Origin: Pseudoxanthomonas sp. PXM02
Lineage (GTDB): Bacteria; Pseudomonadota; Gammaproteobacteria; Xanthomonadales; Xanthomonadaceae
Direction of reading: 5' to 3'
Assembly (NCBI RefSeq): GCF_014851805.1
Contig: NZ_JACVAK010000001.1
Span: forward strand, 1,054,001-1,118,000
Length of the DNA stretch: 64,000 nt
The notes under the pieces were generated by a model. The model saw only the letters and a list, made by a program, of their open reading frames with translations. It was not told the DNA's origin and ran no database searches. Made by a program: the position numbers and the translations under genes. This document shows positions 43,995-52,457 of the stretch, in pieces. The stretch's first letter is position 1, and each line of letters begins with the position of its first letter.

Positions 43995-46214
43995 TCAGGT
44001 CCGCTTCTTCAGAACCCGCTCACCGGTGACCCCGGTCACCAGGTCGAACCGCTCGCGTACGAGTGCGGCATCGATCCGCGCCGTGTCGTCGTAAAGCCGC
44101 TGGCTGCACAGGTCCGCCGGCAGCAGCAGGAACTGCACCTCGCAGTCGCCTCCGGCATCGCGCTGGAACAGACCGACGCCATGGCGACGCGTCTGCGCAT
44201 GCCGGATGCGCGGCTCGCCCGCCGCCAGCAAGGCATCCAGGCCGGCGACGAGCCGCTCGCCTGCGGATGCGGTGGCGGGATCCGACTTCGCCGCATCCCC
44301 CATGATGGCCGACAGCGTGGAGGACGAGATCGCGGGCGCGGTGAACTCCACCGTCCGCGCCGAATGCTGCGTGGCGAAGCTGGCATGGATGTCGCCCGAT
44401 AGCACCACCGCGCCGGCCGTGCGGTCCAGCGCCGACACCAGCGCATCGCGCTGCAATCCGAAGCCGTCCCACTGGTCGACGTTGAGATAGAACTTCCGGC
44501 GCAACAGTGGCGGCGCATCGAGCGCGGGATTGGACAGATCGAGCACCATCGGCGTCATCGAGACCGAACTCGCCACGAAGAACGAGCGCGTCGGCGCGTC
44601 GGCCAGTTGCGCGGCCAGCCACGCCTGCTGCGCATCGCCCAGCGCGGACGGCAATGCGCCGTCCGCCCGACGCAGCGCCAGCAGCAGGTCGTAGCTGTCT
44701 TTCACCACCATGTAGCGGCTGCCCAGATGGCCGAAGAGCGCGCTCTTGCCGAAGGCCAGCCACGGCAGGCCGCGCAGGTAGTCGTCGTGGGCGTCCGGCG
44801 GAAGATCGACTTCCATGAAGCCTGGCACTGCGGCGTTGTAGCGCGTCAGCACATCGCGGACCACGTAGACCGCCATCGGCAGCATGGACAAGGCGGTGGC
44901 GCGTACGGTGGCGTCCCGCTTATCCACACCGGCGTCCGTGTACGCCTTCGCCAGCGCACGCCTCAACGGCTTGCGCAGGTCGGCCCACGCATCGTCGGCA
45001 AGATCGAGGTAAGGCATCAATGCCGTCGACAACGCCGACCAGTCCATGCCGAGAGCGGGCGCCAGCCGGCGCAGTGCAGCTTCGTCGTAGGCCAGCGCGC
45101 CGGGGAACGCATCCTCGGGAATCGGATGGTCCGGACGGTGGCTGCGGTAGTCCAGCAGCAACAGGCTGACATCGCGCCCGTAGTCCAGTCGGCGCCACAG
45201 TTGGCCATTCGGGTGCAGGCGGTTGTCATCCACGATGTGTGCACCGGTAGCGTCCACCGCGCCGACGGCGACATCGACCGGCATGTATTCGAAGTAGGCG
45301 CGCTCGGCGTTGCGGCGACGACGCAGATTACCTTCCTCGCGGCGTCCGTCTTCGTACGTGGCGTGATCCTGCCAGCAGTCGTCACTGAACTCATGGTCGT
45401 CCCAGATGGCGACCAGCGGCGCGCGCTCCAGCAAGGCCTGCAGCGCGGTATCCGTGCGGTATTCGCGATGCAGCTGGCGATAGTTGTCCAGGCTGGCGGC
45501 GGCGAGATAGCCACTGTCCGCGGCGCCGACGCGCAACGCGCCGGCCATGTCGTCGAACACGATGCCGCGTGCGCCGTCGGCGCGCTGGAAACTCGTGTCG
45601 CCTACCGATTCGTAGATGAAATCGCCCAGGTGCAGGACGAAGTCGAGGTCTTCCTGCAGCAGCGGTACCAGGCTGTTGTACCAGCGACCGCCGTAGTCCT
45701 GGCAGCTCATGAAGGCGAAACGCAGCGGCGGCGTAGGCGCTTCCGCCGCGGGCGCAGTGCGCGTCCTTCCGACCGGTGACGAGACCCACGCGCCTTCGCG
45801 CTGCCGCAGGAAACGGTAGTGATAGCGGTGTCCGGGCAGCAGGCCGTCGACGCGTACGCGCAGGCAGTGATCATGGCCGGCGTGCGCCGTCAGTTCGCGC
45901 TCGACACGCAACTGCGAAAACGCCGCATCGTCGGCCACCTGCAGGCGCACGACGACATCGCGCCGCTCGACGTCGGGCACGCGCGTCCACAGCAGTACAC
46001 GGTCGGGACGCGGATCGCCGGAAGCGACGGACTGCGGGAAGTCCGCGCGCGACACGCCGGGCACCTGCGCATGCGCAGGAAACCAGCGGCTGGCGAACGG
46101 CAGCGTCGCCGCCGCGAGCGACAGCTTGAGGAAGGCACGGCGCGACGTACGCGCAGACGACGGATCGGATACGGCCAAGGCGGCACTCCACGGAAGAAGC
46201 GGGAGCAACGCCAT
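43995..46214 (-). CDS. phoD: PhoD-type alkaline phosphatase/phosphodiesterase, Tat-exported
   Basis: A 739-residue exported metallophosphatase. The Tat motif SRRAFLK is at residues 24-30, followed by a hydrophobic stretch and AHAQ cleavage site. The N-terminal Fn3-like PhoD domain has SVASGDPRPDRVLLWTRVP. The catalytic domain shows FAFMSCQDYGGRWYNSL, VLHLGDFIYES, AIWDDHEFSDDC and VVLSGDIHASF, the metal-ligand blocks of PhoD. It is divergent from a TonB receptor gene with 172 bp between the two. Confidence 0.93.
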   Translation of the reverse strand: MALLPLLPWSAALAVSDPSSARTSRRAFLKLSLAAATLPFASRWFPAHAQVPGVSRADFPQSVASGDPRPDRVLLWTRVPDVERRDVVVRLQVADDAAFSQLRVERELTAHAGHDHCLRVRVDGLLPGHRYHYRFLRQREGAWVSSPVGRTRTAPAAEAPTPPLRFAFMSCQDYGGRWYNSLVPLLQEDLDFVLHLGDFIYESVGDTSFQRADGARGIVFDDMAGALRVGAADSGYLAAASLDNYRQLHREYRTDTALQALLERAPLVAIWDDHEFSDDCWQDHATYEDGRREEGNLRRRRNAERAYFEYMPVDVAVGAVDATGAHIVDDNRLHPNGQLWRRLDYGRDVSLLLLDYRSHRPDHPIPEDAFPGALAYDEAALRRLAPALGMDWSALSTALMPYLDLADDAWADLRKPLRRALAKAYTDAGVDKRDATVRATALSMLPMAVYVVRDVLTRYNAAVPGFMEVDLPPDAHDDYLRGLPWLAFGKSALFGHLGSRYMVVKDSYDLLLALRRADGALPSALGDAQQAWLAAQLADAPTRSFFVASSVSMTPMVLDLSNPALDAPPLLRRKFYLNVDQWDGFGLQRDALVSALDRTAGAVVLSGDIHASFATQHSARTVEFTAPAISSSTLSAIMGDAAKSDPATASAGERLVAGLDALLAAGEPRIRHAQTRRHGVGLFQRDAGGDCEVQFLLLPADLCSQRLYDDTARIDAALVRERFDLVTGVTGERVLKKRT

Positions 46215-46386
46215 CCACAGGCCGCCGCTCGCAACGCGAAGCCGCGGAGGATCGCCGCCGCATATTGCGGTGATATGGCAACGGCACCGTCATGGCACAG
46301 CAACATGAACAGGTCAGCCTGTGTCGCCATACCGCTGCGCACGCAAGGCGCGGCGTGCCGCCCTTTCCCTCACGCCACGGTCCACC

Positions 46387-48762
46387 ATGACGCCGACTCC
46401 CCGCCCCGTGCATCGCCCCGTCCGTCACGCCCTCGCTTCCGCGCTGGGCGTGGCGCTCGCGCTCTCCGCCACCCAGGCGCTTGCACAGCAGTCGCCGGAC
46501 GCCGATGCCGGCAGTCCCACCCAGCTGGACACCATCGTCGTCACCGCGCAGAAGCGCGAGCAGCAGGTGTCGGAAGTGCCGATCGCGATCACGGCGTACT
46601 CAGGCGATTTCCTCGACCGCCAGGGCATGACCACGCTGGGGGATCTGGCGGGTTTCGTGCCCGGCCTGCAGGTGCAGGAACAGAGCCCGAACAACCCCGG
46701 CTACGTGATCCGCGGCATCACCTCCGACAGCGGCGAAGCCAACGTGCAGCCGCGCATTTCGGTGTTCCAAGACGGCGTGTCGATCAGCCGCTCGCGCGGC
46801 GCGTCGGCGGCGCTGTTCGACATGGAGCGCGTCGAAGTGCTGCGTGGCCCGCAGGGCACGCTGTTCGGCCGCGCCGCGCAGGTCGGTGCGGTGCACTACA
46901 TCCAGAACAAGGCCAAGGACGACACCAGCGGCGCATTCGAACTGGGCGCCGGCAGCGACAGCCAGCGCCTGGCCAGTGGCTACTTCAACGCGCAGATCGC
47001 ACCGGAAGCACTCGCGGCGCGCGTGGCCGTCTTCCATGAAGAACGCGATGGCAGCATCGAGAACGCGGCCAGTGGCACGCTCAACGGCAAGGACACCACC
47101 GCGCTGCGCGCCAGCCTGGGCGCGATGATCGGCGAGGCCAGCCGCATCGACCTGATCGCCAACTACCAGAAGGACACGCCGCCGGGCACCGCCTTCATCA
47201 GCGGCACCATCCCGAACCGCCAGGGCAGCACGAGTCCATTTGCGGACGCGGAACTCAACCGCGGCGAGGAGCTTGGCCTGGACCGCACCGTGCGCAGCCT
47301 GACCGCGCTGGGTTCGTTCTGGCTGGGTGGCAACTGGACGCTGGACACCATCAGCGGCTGGCGCAGCTTCGACTCGCACGAGGAGTTCGACGCCGATGGC
47401 TCGCGACTGAAGGCGATGGAATTCGCCGAGATCGCTGAAGGCGACCAGTTCAGCCAGGAAGTCCGCTTCAACTTCGACAACGACACCTTCGCCGGCTTCT
47501 TCGGCGCCAGCTACTTCGTCGAGGACGGCTCGCAGTACGTGCCGTTCGCCACCGACGAACGCAGCCTGCTGGCGCTGCTGTCGCAGGATCCGTCGTTCAG
47601 GCAGCAGATCGGCGCGCTGCTCGGCGGCATTCCGTTCCCGGCGATCCCGCTGTTCGGACCGGACGGCAATCCGCTGACCGGCTATACCCTGCCAGGCGGA
47701 CTGCACACCCTGCTGAATCCGGATCATCGCGAGGCCTTCGCCAACTACGGCTCCACCACGTCATGGGATGTGTTTCTCGATGGCACTTGGCGCGCCACGC
47801 CGTCGCTGGAACTGAGTGCCGGCCTGCGCGCCACGTGGGAGAAGCAGACCGCGGGCTACCAGGGCTTCGCCGGCAACGCACCGACGCTGTTCAACGGTCT
47901 GGGTGCGGGCGCACCCGCCCCGCTGATGGGCAACAACATCCTCAACAGCGCCACCGCCGGCAAGCTGGAACGCAGCGAGAACTTCGATTCGGTGGTCGGC
48001 CGCGTCGCCGCCCGCTACGTGTTCTCGCCGACGCTGAGCGGGTTCGCCACGGTGTCGCGCGGCCGTCGCCCCAACGTCATCGACATCACGCCGCAGGGCA
48101 GCCAGATCCTGCCAGCGGAGATCGTCAACAGCTACGAGATCGGCATCAAGGGCGGCACCGCCGGCGGTCGCCTGGCCTATGACGTGTCCGCCTACTGGTA
48201 CGACTACAGCGACTTCCAGACGCAGATCCCCAACCCCAGCGGCGGCACGCCGTTCCTGATCCCCACCAACGGCGGCAATGCGACGGCCAAGGGCATCGAA
48301 GCCTCGATCACCGGCGAAGTCGCCGACGGCCTGGTGCTGTTCGCCAACTATGCGTGGACACATGCGCGCTTCGACGATCGCGATGACGACGGCAACGCAC
48401 AGCTCTACGCCGGCCACCGCTTCCGCCTGACACCGGACCACGCCGCCGCGATCGGCATGGACTGGCGCGTGCCGATGGGCAGCGCGAGCTTCTACCTGCG
48501 CCCGTCGTACAACTGGAAGTCGAAGGTGTACTTCGAAGACGAGAACACCCCCGGCCTGGAGCAGGACGCCTACGGCCTGTTCAACCTTCGCATGGGTGTG
48601 ACGCTGGCCGATGGTCGCTGGGACCTGGGTGTCTGGGGCAGCAACCTGACCGGCGAGGACTACCTGATCGACGCCGGCAACACGGGCCGCCAGTTCGGCA
48701 CGCCGACGTTCGTGGCCGGCCAGCCGCGTGCGTACGGCATCACCGCCAAGGTCCGGTTCTGA
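46387..48762 (+). CDS. TonB-dependent outer-membrane receptor
   Basis: A 791-residue receptor with signal peptide (ASALGVALALSATQALAQ), a TonB-box-like LDTIVVTAQKREQ, a plug domain (DMERVEVLRGPQGTLFGRAA) and a C-terminal beta barrel ending in an aromatic residue (RAYGITAKVRF). Substrate cannot be read from the sequence; the AQKREQ-type TonB region is common in iron and carbohydrate receptors. It is divergent from phoD and may share its control. ATG 46387 gives the correct signal peptide. Confidence 0.93.
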   Translation: MTPTPRPVHRPVRHALASALGVALALSATQALAQQSPDADAGSPTQLDTIVVTAQKREQQVSEVPIAITAYSGDFLDRQGMTTLGDLAGFVPGLQVQEQSPNNPGYVIRGITSDSGEANVQPRISVFQDGVSISRSRGASAALFDMERVEVLRGPQGTLFGRAAQVGAVHYIQNKAKDDTSGAFELGAGSDSQRLASGYFNAQIAPEALAARVAVFHEERDGSIENAASGTLNGKDTTALRASLGAMIGEASRIDLIANYQKDTPPGTAFISGTIPNRQGSTSPFADAELNRGEELGLDRTVRSLTALGSFWLGGNWTLDTISGWRSFDSHEEFDADGSRLKAMEFAEIAEGDQFSQEVRFNFDNDTFAGFFGASYFVEDGSQYVPFATDERSLLALLSQDPSFRQQIGALLGGIPFPAIPLFGPDGNPLTGYTLPGGLHTLLNPDHREAFANYGSTTSWDVFLDGTWRATPSLELSAGLRATWEKQTAGYQGFAGNAPTLFNGLGAGAPAPLMGNNILNSATAGKLERSENFDSVVGRVAARYVFSPTLSGFATVSRGRRPNVIDITPQGSQILPAEIVNSYEIGIKGGTAGGRLAYDVSAYWYDYSDFQTQIPNPSGGTPFLIPTNGGNATAKGIEASITGEVADGLVLFANYAWTHARFDDRDDDGNAQLYAGHRFRLTPDHAAAIGMDWRVPMGSASFYLRPSYNWKSKVYFEDENTPGLEQDAYGLFNLRMGVTLADGRWDLGVWGSNLTGEDYLIDAGNTGRQFGTPTFVAGQPRAYGITAKVRF

Positions 48763-48783
48763 TACGAAGCACTCCGCTCCATG

Positions 48784-48810
48784 AAAAAGCCGGGCAATGC
48801 CCGGCTTTTT
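48784..48810. terminator. Bidirectional terminator after the TonB receptor and pntB
   Basis: AAAAAGCCGGGC / GCCCGGCTTTTT form a 12-bp stem with A and T tracts on either side, between two convergent genes. Confidence 0.92.
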
Positions 48811-48837
48811 CTTTGCCCCGCATGAACGCGTGTGCGG

Positions 48838-50226
48838 TCAGTGCCCGCCGTCGAGCGCCTTCAGTTCGCTGACCAGCGCATTCGCCATCTCGGAACCATC
48901 GCCGTACAGCATGCGCGTGTTGTCGGCGTAGAACAGCGCATTTTCGATGCCGGCGAACCCGGTGCCCTTGCCGCGCTTGATGACGATGGTGTTCTTCGAA
49001 TTGACCACGTCGAGGATCGGCATGCCGTAGATCGGCGAGGCGGGATCGGTCTTCGCCACCGGGTTCACCACGTCGTTGGCGCCGATCACCAGCGAGACGT
49101 CGGTGTTGGCGAACTCGGGATTGATGTCGTCCATGTCGGCGATCAGGTCGTACGGCACGCCGGCTTCGGCGAGCAGCACGTTCATGTGGCCGGGCATGCG
49201 ACCGGCGACCGGATGGATGGCGAACTTCACCTTCACCCCGCGATCCATCAGCTTCTGGCTCAGTTCCCAGATCTTGTGCTGCGCCTGCGCCACCGCCAGG
49301 CCGTAGCCGGGCACGATCACCACGCGCTCGGCGTAGGCCATCATCGCCGCGACGTCCGCGGCTTCGATGGGCTTCATCGAACCGCCGATCTCCTGCATCG
49401 CCGCGCTGCCGCCGCCGAAGTTGGAGAACAGCACGTTGGTGATCTTGCGGTTCATCGCCTTGGCCATCAGCCGCGTCAGCAGCATGCCGGCCGCACCGAC
49501 CATGGTGCCGGCGATGATCAGCGCCTCGTTGCCCAGCACGTAGCCTTCAAAGGCGACAGCGAGGCCTGTGAACGCGTTGTACAGCGAGATCACCACCGGC
49601 ATGTCGGCGCCGCCGATGGGCAGCGTCATCAGCACACCCAACGCAAGCGACAGCACGAAGAACGCGATGATCCACGGCATCGCCAGCGTGGTCAGCGCCA
49701 TCACGCCGCAGACCACGGCGGCCAGCGCCACCAGTGCGTTGAACCACTGCTGCCCGGGGAACGTGTAGCGCTTGTCCATGCGCCCGTCGAGCTTGGCCCA
49801 GGCGATCACCGAGCCGGTCAGCGACACCGCGCCGATCAGCGCACCGATCACCGCCAGCGACAGGGTGAAGGTCGACGGTGCGGGTTCGCCGGCCGAATAG
49901 CGCACCAGCTCCACCGCGCCGATGGCTGCGGCCGAACCGCCGCCCATGCCATTGAACAGCGCGACCATCTGCGGCATGTCGGTGATGGCGACCTTCTTGC
50001 CCCAGATCCAGTTGAGGCCCACGCCGATCACGATGGCCGCGATCATCAGGCCGATGTTGTGCAGGCCCGGCAGGAAGAACGTCGCGATGGTCGCGATCAG
50101 CATGCCGGCGCCGGCCCACTGGATGCCGCTGCGCGCGGTCTTGGGGCTGGCCATGCGCTGAAGGCCCAGCAGGAACAGCGTGGCGGCCACGAAGTAGCTC
50201 AGTTTCACCAGGGTGAGGGCGCTCAC
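48838..50226 (-). CDS. pntB: NAD(P) transhydrogenase subunit beta
   Basis: PntB carries the NADP(H)-binding domain III and most of the proton channel of the membrane transhydrogenase. The 462-residue protein has about eight to nine membrane helices, GMGGGSAAAIGAVELVRYS, and the C-terminal NADP domain with VIVPGYGLAVAQAQHKIWEL and VIGANDVVNPVAKTDPASPI. The start is GTG 50226, overlapping the pntAb stop (GTGA). Partner subunit alpha-1 lies 2.2 kb upstream. Confidence 0.95.
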   Translation of the reverse strand: MSALTLVKLSYFVAATLFLLGLQRMASPKTARSGIQWAGAGMLIATIATFFLPGLHNIGLMIAAIVIGVGLNWIWGKKVAITDMPQMVALFNGMGGGSAAAIGAVELVRYSAGEPAPSTFTLSLAVIGALIGAVSLTGSVIAWAKLDGRMDKRYTFPGQQWFNALVALAAVVCGVMALTTLAMPWIIAFFVLSLALGVLMTLPIGGADMPVVISLYNAFTGLAVAFEGYVLGNEALIIAGTMVGAAGMLLTRLMAKAMNRKITNVLFSNFGGGSAAMQEIGGSMKPIEAADVAAMMAYAERVVIVPGYGLAVAQAQHKIWELSQKLMDRGVKVKFAIHPVAGRMPGHMNVLLAEAGVPYDLIADMDDINPEFANTDVSLVIGANDVVNPVAKTDPASPIYGMPILDVVNSKNTIVIKRGKGTGFAGIENALFYADNTRMLYGDGSEMANALVSELKALDGGH

Positions 50227-50522
50227 TTGCCGCTCTCCGGCTTCTTGCTGCTCTTGAACATCTCCAGCATGCGCTCGGTGACCACGTAGCCGCCGGCGGC
50301 ATTGCCGGCGCCCAGCAGCACGGCGATGAAGCCGATGGCCTTTTCCAGCGGGGTATCGGCGTGGCCCAGCACGACCATCGCGCCGATCAGCACGATGCCG
50401 TGGATGAAGTTGGAGCCGGACATCAGCGGGGTGTGCAGGATCACCGGCACCCGCGAAATGATCACGTGGCCGGCGATGGCCGCCAGCATGAAGATGTACA
50501 GCGCCACGAACCCGTCGCTCAT
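50223..50522 (-). CDS. pntAb: NAD(P) transhydrogenase subunit alpha 2 (membrane part)
   Basis: A 99-residue protein with three predicted membrane helices (MSDGFVALYIFMLAAIAGHV, VPVILHTPLMSGSNFIHGIV, IGFIAVLLGAGNAAGGYVVT), the short second part of the split alpha subunit seen in three-subunit transhydrogenases. ATG 50522 has GGGGAG upstream. Its stop overlaps the pntB start, so subunits are made in concert. The soluble alpha-1 is encoded separately. Confidence 0.94.
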   Translation of the reverse strand: MSDGFVALYIFMLAAIAGHVIISRVPVILHTPLMSGSNFIHGIVLIGAMVVLGHADTPLEKAIGFIAVLLGAGNAAGGYVVTERMLEMFKSSKKPESGK

Positions 50523-50684
50523 CCGCTCCCCCATCCTGTCCACGTTGTCGGTACACGGGCGTTGCCCGGTGCGTCCGCATCATAACCGCACCTGAACCCG
50601 ACGGAGGATGGCATTCCGACGTCAACCGGCGGCCATCTCGGGCGTTTCCGTACCCGCAACGCCCACCCCACGAAGGAGCCGACC

Positions 50685-51020
50685 ATGAAGCGCATGTCAT
50701 TGCTGGGCCTGACCATACTGCTGCTGGCCACCGCGGGTGCCGCCACCGCAGGCGACCGCGGTGATCGCATCGACCAGCGCCTGGATCGCAAGGGCGACCG
50801 TATCGAACACCGGCTGGACGCACGTGGCGATCGCATCGAGCGCCAGTTCGACCGCCGTGCCCAGTGGGCCGATCACCATGGGCGTCCGCAGCTGGCGAAC
50901 CGGTTGGAGCACCGCGGCGATCGCGTCGATGCACGGCTGGACCGCAAGGGCGAGCGTGCCGAAGCCCACTGGGACCGCCGGGGCGATCGCATCGACCGCC
51001 GCCTGGACCGTCGCGGCTGA
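50685..51020 (+). CDS. Exported repeat protein with RGDRI/LDRKG repeats
   Basis: A 111-residue protein with signal peptide (MKRMSLLGLTILLLATAGAA, cleavage near TAGD). The mature part is built almost wholly from a ~14-residue repeat, RGDRIDQRLDRKGDRIEHRL and variants, with about 1:1 basic and acidic residues; a helical rod is expected. No family recognised. It lies 24 bp before the sigma-factor gene and may belong to that regulon. It is transcribed away from pntAb. Confidence 0.75.
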   Translation: MKRMSLLGLTILLLATAGAATAGDRGDRIDQRLDRKGDRIEHRLDARGDRIERQFDRRAQWADHHGRPQLANRLEHRGDRVDARLDRKGERAEAHWDRRGDRIDRRLDRRG

Positions 51021-51043
51021 TTCACGGCAGCGGCCGCTAAGCT

Positions 51044-51613
51044 ATGTTGGTGAGCACCCCTTCCAGTCCGTTGCCGGAAACGTCGTCGCCCGCCCCGCTG
51101 GCGGCGACGATCGAACTGTTCCTGGCGGACATCGGCCCCCGCGCATTCCGCTTCGCCGAAGCGGGCCTGCGCCATCGCGAAGATGCGCTGGACGCGGTGC
51201 AGGACGCGATGATGAAGATGCTGGCCTATCGCGAGAAACCAGCGGAAGAATGGTCGCCGCTGTTCTGGAGCATCCTGCGCCGGCGCATCGTCGACCTGCA
51301 GCGCCGCGCCGGTTTCCGGCTGCGCTGGCTGCTGCCCACGGGCGACCGCGGCGATGAAAGCCCGATCGACTGGGCGCCCGACCACGGTGCCGGTCCGGCA
51401 CAGGCACATGATCAGCGCGAGGCGTATACCCGCCTCGTGCAGGCACTGCGCGGACTGCCCGCGCGCCAGCGCGAAGCGTTCACCCTGCGCGTGCTGGAAG
51501 AACTGGATGTGGCCGACACCGCGCGCGCGATGGGTTGTTCGGAGGGGTCGGTGAAAACCCATCTCTCCCGCGCACGCGAGGCCCTGCAACGGCAACTGGA
51601 GGAATTCCGATGA
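51044..51613 (+). CDS. ECF-type RNA polymerase sigma factor
   Basis: A 189-residue sigma-70-family protein. Region 2 is seen in HREDALDAVQDAMMKMLAYR and WSPLFWSILRRRIVDLQRR; region 4 in LPARQREAFTLRVLEELDVA and GCSEGSVKTHLSRAREALQR, a canonical HTH. The start is ATG 51044; GTG 51050 is possible. Its stop overlaps the next gene (ATGA), which encodes a small membrane protein typical of anti-sigma factors, and a third gene overlaps that, forming a conserved sigma/DUF3619/DUF3106 module. Confidence 0.92.
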   Translation: MLVSTPSSPLPETSSPAPLAATIELFLADIGPRAFRFAEAGLRHREDALDAVQDAMMKMLAYREKPAEEWSPLFWSILRRRIVDLQRRAGFRLRWLLPTGDRGDESPIDWAPDHGAGPAQAHDQREAYTRLVQALRGLPARQREAFTLRVLEELDVADTARAMGCSEGSVKTHLSRAREALQRQLEEFR

Positions 51614-52008
51614 ACCCCGTCCACGACGACGGCCCTGGCATCGACCAGCAGGCCCGTCGCCTGCACCAGGCCGCACTGGCCCAGGTCTCGCCGCAGACGC
51701 TGATGCGCCTGCGCGCCGCGCGCCATGAGGCCGGACAGCAAGCGCCCGCCCGCGGTCGCGCCCGCACGTGGCGCTGGCTGACGGCTACCGCGTTCTCGGC
51801 GGTGCTGGCCGTGGGCCTGGGCGTGCAGTGGCTGCCCCGCACGCCCGAGACGCCCGCCTATCCCGCGACGCCCTCCGTGGCGCAGGCGGACAGCGACCTT
51901 TCGACCGACGAGTTCGGCGCCTCCAGCGCGCTCGATGAAGATCCCGACCTGTACCTCTGGCTGGCGTCCGCCGACGCCCAGCCCCTTGCCATGGAGTCGA
52001 CCCCATGA
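51610..52008 (+). CDS. DUF3619-like protein, probable membrane anti-sigma partner
   Basis: A 132-residue protein with a cytoplasmic helical N-terminus (IDQQARRLHQAALAQVSPQT), one predicted membrane segment at ~55-73 (WLTATAFSAVLAVGLGVQW), and an acidic periplasmic tail with DEDPDLYLWLASADAQPLAM. It matches the DUF3619 plan and position after ECF sigma genes, but anti-sigma function is inferred from topology and overlap only. The stop overlaps the next gene. Confidence 0.8.
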   Translation: MNPVHDDGPGIDQQARRLHQAALAQVSPQTLMRLRAARHEAGQQAPARGRARTWRWLTATAFSAVLAVGLGVQWLPRTPETPAYPATPSVAQADSDLSTDEFGASSALDEDPDLYLWLASADAQPLAMESTP

Positions 52009-52448
52009 ATGCCTTCGTCCCCCGCCTGCTCGCGCTCGGGCTGCTGCTGGCGACCAGCCACGCACTGGCGCAGTCGCCTGCCCCGGCCCCGCTGCCAACT
52101 TGGGAACAGCTGACCCCGCAACAGCGTGAAGCCCTGATCGCACCGCTGCGCGACCGCTGGAACCGCGAGCCGGAAGACCGTGCCCGCATGATGGAACGCG
52201 CACAGCGCTGGCAGGCCATGACGCCGGAGCAGCGCGCGCAGGCGCGTCACGGCCAGAAGCGTTTCGAAGGCATGAATCCCGAACAGCGCCGCCAGGCGCG
52301 CGCGCTCTACGGGCACATGAAGACGCTCACGCCCCAACAGCGCGATGCACTACGCGAGCAGTGGAAGAAGATGACGCCCGAACAGCGCGAAGCATGGATG
52401 CGTGACAACGCTCCGCCGCGCGATCGGGACCGCCGACCGGAGCGCTGA
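52005..52448 (+). CDS. DUF3106 exported protein
   Basis: A 147-residue protein with signal peptide (PRLLALGLLLATSHALAQ) and three repeats of the TPEQR type (LTPQQREALIAPLRDRW, MTPEQRAQARHGQKRFEG, LTPQQRDALREQWKKMTPE), hallmark of DUF3106. It overlaps the preceding gene by 4 bp. Probably the periplasmic target or sensor of the sigma module; function unknown. It ends 10 bp from convergent pntAa. Confidence 0.85.
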   Translation: MNAFVPRLLALGLLLATSHALAQSPAPAPLPTWEQLTPQQREALIAPLRDRWNREPEDRARMMERAQRWQAMTPEQRAQARHGQKRFEGMNPEQRRQARALYGHMKTLTPQQRDALREQWKKMTPEQREAWMRDNAPPRDRDRRPER

Positions 52449-52457
52449 CGCTCTCCG

